64,000 bases of DNA, taken from positions 124,001-188,000 of the forward strand of contig JARVKI010000016.1 in the NCBI GenBank assembly GCA_036674765.1, in the 5' to 3' direction. Source of the stretch: Seiridium cupressi. Its lineage: Eukaryota > Ascomycota > Sordariomycetes > Amphisphaeriales > Sporocadaceae. Position 1 is the first letter of the stretch. Each line of letters opens with the position of its first letter. Made by a program: the position numbers and the translations under genes. Positions 32,640-44,534 of the stretch are shown here, piece after piece. The notes beneath the pieces are model-generated. The model worked only from the letters and a program-made list of their open reading frames with translations. It was not told where the DNA came from and made no database searches.

Positions 32640-35600
32640 TTCAGTAAGGCACATGCTTCCTAGGATAGGAGGAACATACAAACATAAACATGGAAGCAAA
32701 GCAACATCGACCAAAGCTGGTAGTTAGTTGGATTTTTCCTATCTTCATTTCATAATATCCCCAGCAATTAGTGAAACTCACAACTATTAATGTGGCATGA
32801 GCTCTGTGTCGTGCTTTCCCTTCGCCACCCTTACATATTTCAGGGACACACGTATGTTGTATGGGGCCGAACCAATAAGTAGGCGCATGTTGGAGTGAAC
32901 CGTGGGCAGGACGCGGCATTAACTCATGCCGTACTCGAAAAATTGACTGATTATTATTGTCAGAGCTCTATTGCATTAATTTGCCCAGGCTCTGCTTTCT
33001 ACATTTGCTCTCATCGTAGGCATTATCATTACATGGAACTTTGGCTTTGTTTTGTCACACATACGATCGTACCTGTCGTGTTGTGGTGCCTCCTGCTGGA
33101 GACCTTATTATTCCCTGCTTCGTCTTGGTTCGGGCAAGCTCTCTAACAATATGATACAGTCTTACGCGGAAAGTCTCTTGAACCTAGCTCGTATCTATAG
33201 CTGACCGCCGGATCTTGAGACGGAAGATGCCTAGCCTGTCTCAAATTTACATAAAAGAAAAATGGAGGAGACATCATGCCTGTACTCTCAACCTCATATT
33301 TGGTCCGATCTTTAGGGTCCCTACACGCTCAATGAAAAAGTAACGCCATAAGATTCCGATGCTGGAACGCGGTAACCGTATATCCAGGCTGCCTATGGAT
33401 TGAACCCAATAGAGAAACTAGATTGGGGGGGGGGGCTGCTTCCTGGAATTCCGTCCGCCGTAAACTTATGGTCTTTACTTCCTCGCGAGGGCAAGCACAA
33501 CTTGTTCCTTCTTCAATCTTTTTGGTTTGCTGTTCTCGTGACCACGTTACGATCATATAAGTCTAGTGGTTGTGACGCTAGTGATGTTCAACTATCGCTC
33601 GAGGGGAGCAAAAGATAACTGACGTTGACACAGCCATGTGCTGACCCGGCAGTACCAAAAAGAGTGTGGCAGTTATGTGCTGAGAAGAATAATCGCAGCT
33701 TTCTCCAGGTGTGATTCTGAAAGCCTTCATCAAGTTTCGGCCCAATACGATCGATTTAGGCTACCCCATGGATGGCACCGATCAATCTAGCAAACATTAA
33801 AGCTGAGGAATTATCTAAAAGATCCCCACAGGGGAAGGACTAGACTTTCCCTACACTCGTAGACTCTCCCAGCAATATCCATTTGATATGGATAAATGTT
33901 GATGGGATGTCGTTAGACGATGTCCCCCGCCCCGATGTATATTAGTCCACTCCTAAGGCTATGTCGAGAATGGATCTATGTTTACCATAAAATAGCCTAA
34001 GATTATTATAGATCCCACTAGTTGCCGCTCAAGCCATAGCTGTCCACCATTGATAAACGTCATGAATCAGCAGACTGATGTCTCTGTGACTGGTATGAGG
34101 GTGATCGCATAGGGCTGTCCTATGTACTCAATGTAATCACGTGTTCCGATCGTTTATGTAAAGGACGCTTCTGCACGTGAACGCCTCCTGCCATAAGATT
34201 GTTCGAAAAAATGTCCAAGGTATTAATTTTATCTTATTTTTCTGACATGTGCCTAAAAAACAAGCGCGGAGATCTCGATACATGTCGCGTGCCGCGTTGC
34301 AAAGAGCAGTGATGAACTTTATCCATGAATCCCAAGACCAGGATCTTGCACCCCAGATCTTGCCTTGCAACTTGCATCGAGGATCGGCGCAAGGCTGAAG
34401 CGATAAGGCTTTTGTCTAGATGAGGGTGCATTGGCGTCATTTCGTGTCACGTTGAGTCCATGTGCTATAGTGAGACAGGGAAGGGAAAAGACTGGACCCG
34501 CGCCACGTCGATTTGAGACATTACTAGGAACTTATCTCGCTCGGAAATCCGGGGACTTTCTACATCAGGCAAGAAGTGTTAAACTAGTCTTGTATCCAAT
34601 CAGCGGTGTCTCGGGGTTAACCTGGGGCGCAAACACGCAAAGGGTGTTCGAGGTCTCCGAGGTCTCCGAGGATGGCGATATAATGAGCGGAGCTTCTTCT
34701 GTAGCTCCGGACACAGCCGCTGTGCTGACACGGGAGACTAAGCAGCCGAACCTAATAGTGAGTACGTATAGAACTTAAGTCTGTGGGATCCAGGTTGAGG
34801 CGACAATGCATTGTCTGACTCATCGCATCGAGGCGAGTGGTACATAGGAAAAGCTGCAGGCGGAAGTGCCCATTTGAACTCCCGCGAGAACCATGCTGCA
34901 CCATACCAGCCAGGCCCAGCGTTAGGGTTTGAAGTGTTTATTCTTGGAGACCGTAGCAAGAATTTCGTGGGACGTACCCGATGTATCCCCCCATTTCGAG
35001 GTACAAGCACTGAAGAAGTCGATACCGGTATGCGTCCTAACCCAACAGCCTCATGTTGGGGCCGAGGCGAGGGCCGCTATACTGAAGACAGCCATTTGTG
35101 ACAGCCATTTGCCTTGTCAACAGATTGATTGATTGCTGCCAACGCACTTCGAACGAGCGTGCCAACAGTTCTGGGGTCTCACTTGACTGTATCGCACGAT
35201 CTGAGATATCTAGAAATGCGTCATGGCACCGGTGGTTTGTAGCGAGAATCACTGCTGGCATGGCCATATCCGTCACATGCTCTGTAGAACATGAAGCAGG
35301 TGGTAACAGGTCAGCGACCCCCACTATTCCCCGTGAGCTCTGGACGCCAATAGCTGGGGATGGCGCCTCCCCGCCCACCTTAGCGATAGCTCACCGCTAT
35401 GGAGGGTCTGACTTGGACGTGCATAAAAATCAAGGTCATCTGCTGAGAGACCGATGAGTTGGCAGCGCTTCTCCATCAATGATAACGCACGCAATTCGGA
35501 TCTTGATCCCAGCTGCCCGGCCTAGGCGGCCGGCGACGGAAATAAAGGCGAAATAAACATGAAATAAAATAGCAGATAAAAGAAATCGAGCGCAGAAACA

Positions 35601-36868
35601 GGAATTGGCGCTGCAGATAGTGTTCAGTAGCGTGATCTCGAGCTGTTCCAACAAATGGATGCCAGATGCCTGAAGGCTTCCACACAGCCCGCGATGGGCT
35701 ATGCCAAACTGCAGTATCCATCGCCGCCCCGTGATGGGTTTCCGCCAGCCAGATGCTCATTGAACATGCGATTGGGTCGGACATGGGCAAAGCCTGGTGG
35801 TGATCGCCTGTGAGGAAGAAGGTGCAAGGCGCATGCCTGCATCGCTGAGCGAACCTATCGTGATAGTTGGAGGCTTGTCACCTAGTCGGCCTTGTGTTAT
35901 GCCCAACGTCTTGCTGCATAGCATACAGGACAAGTGGTTACATCGCTCATGTCGCGCCGGGCTGGTGTCCGTCCAAGACCACGAAGCTTCAGCCGGGAGT
36001 CCGGCGAGTGATTGCGCTTCCGGATTGACCGTGGCTGGACTTCGGTGCATTTGACTGTTGCATTCCTCACCTTCACCGAACGATTGCCATATGTATGCGA
36101 ACTTCATTCGGTTGGTCAGTGATTGTGTCTCGGAAGAAGTCCCGGGCATGGCACACCGTATGCATGTCGAAGTGCCGCGATGCAGCCATGCCTGAATATC
36201 AAAATGCCCTTGATGTCTGTCGTCTCGGACAAATTATTTGTTGCTCATGGGAAGGCCTGATAGATGCCAGCAGTACGCCCGGTGAAGATGACATCGCACC
36301 CGTGATTGTTGCCATTGCTGCGTCAACGTTCTCTCGGAGGGAGAACATATTGCCTTATAGAGCCATTGCGGGGAAAGAGGTCTATCTGGACCTGGAGTGA
36401 GAGGTGTGATGGTAGCATTCATCAAAGGCATAATAGGTAAAACCAGATACCCGATCACCGAGCCATAGTCAGCAACAAGTGCACATGCCAGCTGACAGCC
36501 AGCATTGGCAGGTGGCGGGAGGTGTGCTTCAGCGTCGCCCCGTTAGCGCCGGCGACGTTCAGTGCTATGACACAATCGCCTATGATTCATTTTGAGCCAT
36601 CTGCTATGTGTTGCGATATCACCTTTCGAAGGCGAGTAATCGTAGCAAAGAAATATGCAGTCTGAGTCACTCTCGAGTGCCATGCCAAGATGAAGTTTCT
36701 GGATCAATCGCAAGCGTAGAAATTGGAGGAACCACTTCGAACCCTGTGCATCATCAATCGTAGGTGGCAGGCGCAAACTCCTCAACTCAACCAGAGGTTG
36801 CCTTCTCTTCTCTGCCATATACCTAGTCCAACGCCTCACTGGCTCTCTTCTCGCTTGCTACAGTCAGC
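32640..36868. other. Intergenic region, 4.2 kb, no gene recognised
   Basis: Frames up to about 130 codons are present but overlap, lack motifs and look random. Contains a G11 run at 33425-33435 and a perfect 9 bp tandem pair near 34652-34669 (GGTCTCCGA). An A-rich stretch at about 35535-35590 is the most AT-skewed part. No RNA gene was recognised. Confidence 0.5.
33425..33435. repeat. G11 homopolymer
   Basis: Eleven consecutive G, read directly, in a non-coding region. Such runs often vary in length between strains and assemblies. Confidence 0.9.
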
Positions 36869-38986
36869 ATGTCTACCGAAACAAGCACTTCGAGGGCTAT
36901 AAAGCGAACACAAGCAGTAACAGAGCCGTCTGCTGCGCGTGTCGTGGCCAAGCCGGTACCGCAATCTCAAGCTCAAGATCCTAGAAAGTATCAAATTGAG
37001 CAACTCAAGAAACGCTTTTCTGCGCAGCAATCGATACTGCAAAATGGGACTACCAACCTCTCCTTTCACCTGAGACCATCAGATCCGGACTTTCCTTTCG
37101 AGTTGGATCATCTGGACTGCGAGGTGCAAGTCCCGAAAGCATATCCAGAGGGATCCCCTGTGCTCCGGGTCAGAAACAAGGATATCCCTCGAGGCTTCGG
37201 CATCAATATCGAGAAAGGATGGGACAAACTTGTACAGGAGAGGAAGGGTGCTACCCTACTCACGCTGACCAATGCTCTCGATAAGCATCTCGAGGCGCTG
37301 TTGTCAGAACAAAAGTCGGAAACGGTAACGCTCATGACTTTCAAGGATACAAGACACCTGGATGGATCGGCGGATACTCCAGGAGCCAGCGGAACACCGG
37401 CAACAAAAGTCCAGGACGCACCGGCCTCCGCACCCAGGAGACCCTATATTCCGGAAGAGTCCTTTACGAGGGAGCAAATAGCGGATGCTAAAGCCAGACG
37501 CGCACAGGAAGTAAGGCAATTAGACGCCCGCATGGGCCGCATGTCTTTGTTCCACAAATCGGCAGACGGCATAGTCTACACTTTACCTCTGGAGCCAAAA
37601 CGACGGACAGAATTGCCAGTAGAATTACAGGCTATAAAATCTGTCCAGCTCATCATTCCACTACTCTACCCACTCCAGTCATTAAGGATACTTCTCAACG
37701 ACGTTGAGTCGCAAGATGCGGAAGACCTGGAAGAGGCTTTTGCGAAGAGAGCTGCCCAACAAAAGCAGATGACCCTGATGAGTCATCTGAACCATCTCAC
37801 TCAAAACTTACATATTCTAGCAAAAGCAGCTCGTTCGACTCCGACACAGATACCGACTGGTCTCCAAGAGAAGCAAAATGTGTCACCAATCGTGGGCTTA
37901 AACGAACAACCTATCACTGGTGAGGACGACAAGAGCCACATCAAGGTCATTCCGCGACCCCCAGAGTGGACACTTGTCGACGAACATGGAGACTCCGAGG
38001 AGTTGAGTGATGACTGGGGTTCGGAAGACGAGTCTGACGACGGTGGAGTCTTAATCGACAAGAACGATATACCACATTCGCAACCGGTGCAGCAGGCCGA
38101 GAGTGGAACTGCCATCTCTTTCCCCTTGGTGGAACTTCATGGTGTTGAACTACTACAAGTGACGATCCTGGGCATCAACGTCAAGTGCGAAAGATGCAGG
38201 ACTGTTAACGAAGTGACTGGACTGAAGCCGAACGCGGACAAGGCAAGCAGCTGCAAGAAATGTGCAACAGCGTTCACGGTTAAATATAGACCGGAGCTGG
38301 TTCATCAAAATTCGGTCCGGGCAGGATTTATCGACGTGGCGGGCTGTACGGTGGCGGATATGCTCCCAAGGTGAGTGCTATCTTCTTGATCCAATCCGGC
38401 CGGCGTGGTATTGGTATTGACTTTTGACGACAGCACATTTGTGCCAACTTGCGGCAGATGTTCGGCCTCGGGGCTAGGTCTGGTTTCTGTCCGAGGAGAA
38501 GTCACTACCAACGTATGCCGCGAGTGTCACAGCAAGTTCACATTCAAGATCCCCGAGGTCAAGTTCCTAGCGATTAGTCATGGTGCAGTACCTCCTCCAG
38601 CTACGGGCCCCAAGAGACGACAGGAGAAGCTAGGTCTACATGCGGGAGAGCCATTACCGGACCGAGGTGCATGTCAACACTACAAACGCTCATACAGATG
38701 GTTCCGGTTCTCGTGTTGCAGCAAAGTGCATCCTTGTGACAAGTGCCATGATACTGCCGAGGATCACATCAACGAATGGGCGAACCGAATGATCTGCGGA
38801 TGGTGTAGTCGAGAGCAGAACTACGCCGTCGAGGCATGCACTTTTTGCGGGAGAAGTGTCATTGGCCGGAAGGGCCGCGGCTTTTGGGAGGGTGGTAAGG
38901 GAACCAGGGACAAGGCGAAGATGAGCCGGAAGGACAAAAGGAAGTATCAACGCGTGGGAGGCAGTGAAGGTAAAAAGAAGGACTGA
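36869..38986 (+). CDS. CHY zinc-finger protein with N-terminal RWD-like region
   Basis: Exons 36869-38370 and 38434-38986 are joined over a 63 nt intron (GTGAGT donor, GACAG acceptor, phase 2), giving 684 residues. The C-terminal CHY finger starts with CQHY at 581 and runs through the paired Cys (FSCCSKVHPCDKCH) and CGWC at about 622 to CTFCG, so the zinc ligands are complete. Two CxxC zinc-ribbon-like pairs precede it (CERC and CKKC; CGRC and CREC), the second restored by the splice. A stretch near 85-100 (VPKAYPEGSPVLRV) looks RWD-like, as seen in proteins that meet ubiquitin or translation machinery; this is inference. An acidic patch lies around 370-395. Unlike the animal RCHY1/Pirh2 ubiquitin ligases there is no RING domain. 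A basic C-tail (KGRGFWEGGKGTRDKAKMSRKDKRKY) follows the finger. Molecular function unknown. Confidence 0.88.
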
Positions 38987-40440
38987 GCTGCGTGTATGTC
39001 ATTGACGTAAGGCTATGATGGACGGCGGTATATGCCAAATCCCAAATATGCACGCATACAGAAGTAAAGCTGCACTGGTCGTGCGTGGTCTTGATGGTGA
39101 CATGTGCGTGCCATATGTCTGTCCTATGTCCCGAAGACAGCTGTACGTCCCGCCGAGGCACATCGCGAGTGTTCTGAAGTGGTAGAGATCGACGCTCCAA
39201 ACATTTCCCCATTGTTCCCTATCAAATTGCCATAATTGATCTTGAATTTATCACGACAACTATTTCTGTTAGGGACTCTTGCCTTTCTCTAGCATACAAG
39301 TCGAGCTGGAGTATAGAAAGTGTGCCGGGGCCGAGCCGCCAGCGATTGCCGCCGCAATGCGCAGACGGGCGCTTCATTGGAGGTCACACCTGCACCCGGC
39401 GTTTAATTGGTGATGGCCATTCGCACAAAGCAAGAGAGCACAGCACCCTCAACGTGATAATGCAAAGACATAACTTCTATGGAATTCAATCTTATTCGTG
39501 TTATTCAGCGCGCATCGCCAGCATAAAAGATACATATGCACGAGTATAAAGTTATCCCTCGGTGTCTCTTAACCGCCCTGTCTGGTGCTAGGCTGTGTTA
39601 GCCGATCACCTGAGCAGCAGCCGCTGCAGGCACTCAGCAAGTCGACTGCAAGGGGTGGCGTTCTGGGGATTGTGATCTCCCACATGGTCATAATAAACTT
39701 CAGATGTCTTTCGTGAACTGCGTCGGGTTGCGATGTCAAACTAGCAGCCCCGGATCATCTCGGGTACGTAACCCCAGGTCAGGTACCTTGGTGCGCTTTG
39801 CAAGAGAAGATTTAATGGTTCTTTATTTAATTTTTATTTTATCCCCTCAGAATTTACATTTTATCTCGCCCCTGTCCGTCCTAGTCCGTCCAAGTTATTA
39901 GTGGGAGTGCTGTCTACCCGTCGAATCTCCGCGCCGCCATTCGCAGCGGGTCCACATCCGCTCATACTTTAGCAATGAAATGACAGTTTGCAAAATTTCC
40001 CTATTGTCGTCGCATGGGCAAGTCTTCTGTCAGGTCGCGGAAGACCAACCGCATTCCCCTAGCACGAATTCAAGCCTCTAGACAGCCCCGCTGACGAGTT
40101 GCGCAGGGGTCCTCCTTGGGGCGGTTGGTCCTTCGCTTGGGCTACTCTGGCGGCGCCGCCCTGCGCTTCGGAAGCCTTGTGGAGATTGCGGCCTTCAGAC
40201 GAATCACCCAAGGTGATCAAACTGACGAGGTTCTGCCCCAAATTTCCTGATTGCGTGATGCTACCGGGGCCTTGGGCGCTGTGTTTCCACCATTGATAGG
40301 CCTGGGTTCTGCAGCGTTACCAATGTCGCGGGAAGATTGAAGCCTGGGTTTAGAGGACTAGTAGCAACACCCAACCCAACTGACCCCCGTGAAAGTCGCT
40401 CACCGGAAAATGGAGTCCTAGATACGATATTACGCCATCA

Positions 40441-40462
40441 TTTTTTTTTTTTTTTTTTTTTT
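40441..40462. repeat. T22 homopolymer
   Basis: Twenty-two consecutive T in a non-coding region. On the minus strand this is a poly(A), which could be a promoter poly(dA:dT) tract or the tail scar of an old retroposed sequence; neither reading has other support. Confidence 0.95.
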
Positions 40463-42200
40463 CATTTGGAGTGGTTGAAGCTTTTTCCCCTTCGTCTATT
40501 AAACCGAGGAACCGAGGAACAGTCAAGCATATTTGATTGCAGCCCACCCGTGACCCGAAACCGTGTATGGAATACACGCAACGCCGACCGCGTGGATGCC
40601 CTGTGCATGAAAGATGGAAAACCCTGCTTCCGAGAAGAGTAAGAAAATACCAGTCGCATCGTCACCCCCCCCTCTGGTTCGGCCCGACGATTTGGCTCGC
40701 ATATCGAGGCGTGCAGCAACGCCTCCCCCAAGCAGAGGGGCCATGTGGTTTGAATTTGACTTCTCTAGTAGCAGCCACAGTAGTATTCGCAGCGCTGTAA
40801 AGAGGAACATCACAACAAGTCCTTCGCGGCCAACATCGCAGTGGTGCGCTTTGGTCGAGCCGTGGAGATCCCGAGCCGTCTACCGGCCTTTTCTTGCCAG
40901 CCGTGATTGCTCGGATGAATACCGCGGCACTTCTGATATGATATGATCCAGTGATTCAAAAGTTCCTTTGGGAGGGAGGGCTCGAACACCTGCACGGAGA
41001 TCCGGGGCAGCGGCTCGCCATCGAAGCGAATGCCACCACGACAAGGGGCAGCGAGGCCGGTGAGGGCCGTCAACTGTTCACCGGCTCTATCAGTGAGTGC
41101 ATGGGTTTCGGTTCTCAGCACCTAGTTAGCCGTCTTATCACATACAAGAGCCCTTTTTGGAGCCATGCGGGAACATGTCGACCGCATTGATATCCCGTGC
41201 CAGTTCAGCCCCAAAGGATCTGGGGAACGGCACAGAATGCTAACCTACACCATTGCGGACTTGGGAAATCCAACCGCCATCGGGACTATGATTATAACCG
41301 CATTCGTGCCTCCGATTAATATCGAACCACGTTCACGCTCCCAGTTCCCGGAACGCCCACATGAGTGTGCAGCGGCCATCAAACCGTGAAACCGAGACAT
41401 GGCGCTGACCACAGCACAGCCATGCTTGTCAAACGCTATTGATAGATGCGTTCAAACTACTGCTTGTCCTTAAGCCTCCCAGTAGAGTGCAGTTGGTATA
41501 GCACTCTCACACCTGATGACATGACAGGCGCTCTGTCCACGCGTTATCCCGAACCACCATCTTAATATAAAGCTAGCTCAATTTTGGCGTGATATAACCG
41601 AGCGTTGTCCCCTGTCAAAACTGTTTCGATAAATCGATAAAAGAAATACGATGATTATTTTATCTTTTCAGGGTGGCTTGACAGTACATATCGTGATCAT
41701 CACAATTAGCGCAGTATCGCTGACCCCGAGTCGAGCCGAGGACGTCTCCGGCATTTTTCTCACTCAGAAACGGGAGTCAAGGGCGGCACTACAGGGTCCC
41801 GAAGATCTACGGAGGCCTTGATGGCTGCCCAACCTGAGGAAATCAAACGTGTACTGACGGTACAGCGTATTCCAACCCCCATGTTACTCCCCGTAATTTT
41901 GAGTTTCCGCCAGTTCTCCCCCCTGGCCTGCGGCTGGCGGGCTAAGCATCATATGACAAGTGCTGTAGGCGTAGAATGCCGCTAGAATATTTTTCAGGAA
42001 CGCTAGAAGGTCGGCCTGCACATGCTGCCGTTCCACGCGCAAAATCATCCGTACAGTAGCTGGGCAGATGGCGTGGAGTTTAAACTCGACAGCTCGGAGG
42101 ACCCCCAGTCATGCGATATTTCGCGGTGGGAGATGATCTCCTGTTAGTGTCGCCTGTATGAACAGTTGAGTATCACTCTGTTGGCGCAGCTGTAGGATCT

Positions 42201-42220
42201 ATGTATGTATGTATGTATGT
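42201..42220. repeat. (ATGT)5 microsatellite
   Basis: Five perfect ATGT copies in 20 bases, intergenic. Confidence 0.95.
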
Positions 42221-44028
42221 GGGCTGTCAATGTGTTGCTGAGTGCCGCTTCCTCGGTCGGATGTTTCTAAGGTCCCGAATTTGGCCGGCAGACGTTTCAT
42301 GCCCCGTATCGTTGTCGAGACAATAAGAACTCGGCCGTGGTCTGGGGAAGCTGGGGCCGCCGACTGTCAAATGCGTTGGCGTTAACGTCTCTGTTCCATA
42401 GGACCCTGAAATGTCACAACGGGCCCACGAGTCGCAAAGTATCGTCCTGTACTGCCAGTGCGCAGAGAACATTGGAGTGGGTCTTCTCTTTTGGCCCGAT
42501 TTAATGAGAGAGACCAAGCAGACACGCAACATTTGATTTGATCTGATGTGGCATCCCTGTTTCACAAAAGAATACTCCGAGCTTCCAGGTCGCCGGGTGG
42601 GCGGAGGGAGTCCGCCCCGCCCACCGCGTTTCATAAGGTTCACCAGGTCTCCCCAATTCGTCCAATGAGCCTCTCGGGAAAGGACATGGACCTGCTGGAA
42701 GCAGAGGCGCCAACCGCAAGCCATTTGAGCAACCTCTGCCGAATATGGCCAGCTGCTGACTCGAGAACGGTCACCGGGAGCCCGTTCCGGTGGATTCGTC
42801 CGACCATATGCCAGCCCCGGGGGACAACTTCAGAGGGGGAAAACGTGGTTTTCCGGCATCTGGTTCCTGCGAGCACCGCGGTTCTCATGCATGGGCGCCG
42901 CCCCTGATATCGTCAGGGGTCCTCTCCATTATCGTTATGCAGCAATGTTAAGACCACGACGGCCTCATTCTCAGAAGCCCCATTGTTGACTTGGCGGGGC
43001 TAGCCTTGCAATCCAATGTCATATGAAGGGTCTGGGTAGGCATTGAACATGCACTAGGTAATTCTAGCCGCCGAGGAGTACCGACTGTATGTAATCGACA
43101 AGAAATAATCAATCATTTAATTGTCGATTTTATCGACGACATTGCAAAGAGACAGCCGTTCTGCCTGCGTTCACTATAAGTCTATGGTATATAGAAAACA
43201 TTTCGGGCCGTCTGTATGCGGCACGCCTTCTCAGGTAGCTGACAGTGACGATGGGGTATAGGATCTGGCGGTCAGTTGCAACAGGGCCGATAAGTACATC
43301 ACCGCGCCAGTCCAGACGCGGAGACTCGTAAAACCAACAGCGATAAAATAAAATCAGATAAAATAAAAAGATAAATAATAAATATTCAGAAAATGCAAGT
43401 CCCACTTCGTGGTAGCGACCGAAATAGCCGAACAAGCTGAAGCACCCGCGACTCGAAAACATCAGACGCATCGAACATAGCTACTGGAAACAGGATCGCC
43501 CTTGTACCTCCCCTTCTGCGTTATCTTAGCTATGGAGTACTCGAGACATCAACTAGGCACGTCCCGCTCGCGCTGCCCGAGCAGGCGATCCCACTTGATT
43601 CAGTTGTCGGTAGGCAGTGCGCCCTCGGATGGCTCCACCTCCCCTTTCCGTGATGTATGCGCAGCCCTATCTTTTAGGTAGACACTGTCCCTTCTTTTCG
43701 AATAGTGACTTTCAACCACAGTAGAGCGCCCGCACCACATGTCAACGTAACGTGTTTCAGGGACAGTCAGCAGGTGGTCTTAGAGCCCGCGCGGTGGCAG
43801 GCCGACGTCAAATCTGCAAGGGCCGTGCGCCAGTATTTGAGGAGGATCGACCGCCAGAGATGCGCTATCAGGGGGGGCCGTTCGTGATGCCCAATGCCAG
43901 GCCTGGGGCTTGAAGAAAGGCCCGGTCTCGCGGCGTTGGGTGACGATCTTGGGTCACGGCGAGCTGTCATGGCGTCTTGCTCTTTGACATGTCGATTGTC
44001 CTCTTATCAAAGATCTGGTGTCTCAAAG

Positions 44029-44052
44029 CTTGCGGCCTCCCTTGCGGCCTCC
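44029..44052. repeat. 12 bp tandem duplication
   Basis: Two adjacent perfect copies of CTTGCGGCCTCC, in non-coding sequence upstream of nothing recognised. Confidence 0.9.
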
Positions 44053-44534
44053 GCGTGCGGCCCCCGGATCAGCAGACTTGTGTTTTAGGGTTCGTTGGCG
44101 CGGAATCGGTCGACCTAGGAGTCGGAGCCCGATGAATGGGATCGATGAAATGATGCGTAGATCTCTCGGAGATATGTGTGCGTATACGATTTCTCATGGC
44201 AGGTACGTTATCACAAGATGCCGTGGGGCTGTGCATCATACATAAACTGTCCTGGTCTCACTTGAGTTCTTGAGAAAAGGATTAAAAATTGTAGAGAAAG
44301 TTATGTGAAGTAGATATACCGACGATTAGAATGTGACGATCCCGTATGTATGCAACACACCGTGATGAAGAGGGATGTTGTGTAGTCCGTGCAGATTATG
44401 ACCTCGGGAATTGTAGACTCGTCGCCAGCTATGAGCCACGAGAGCATTTCGATATGGACTAGAGAGTATTTCCACGGTAGAGACGACTGCTGTATTATCG
44501 TTTATGCCAGGTACCAACCGGTAACTACATTCCA

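Larger units (their letters stand above)
38987..44534. other. Intergenic region, 5.5 kb, no gene recognised
   Basis: No supported gene. The strongest single frame is 40614-40946 on the plus strand (110 codons, Ser- and Pro-rich), which I leave uncalled. The region holds a T22 run, an (ATGT)5 repeat, a 12 bp tandem duplication at 44029-44052 and AT-rich patches near 39820-39850 and 43340-43385. No tRNA or 5S rRNA recognised. Confidence 0.5.

Noticed and set aside
33383..33402. B-box-like GGTTCAATCC on the minus strand
   Set aside because: No A box, acceptor stem or anticodon arm upstream on that strand; part of a G-rich random stretch.
40614..40946. 110-codon plus-strand frame beginning with MENPASEKSKK
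   Set aside because: Reasonable composition, but no family, no continuation after a plausible donor and no neighbours to support it.
41485..41530. Possible tRNA (AGTTGGTATAGCAC resembles a D-arm A box)
   Set aside because: No B box (GGTTCRANYCC) at the right distance and no acceptor stem pairing.
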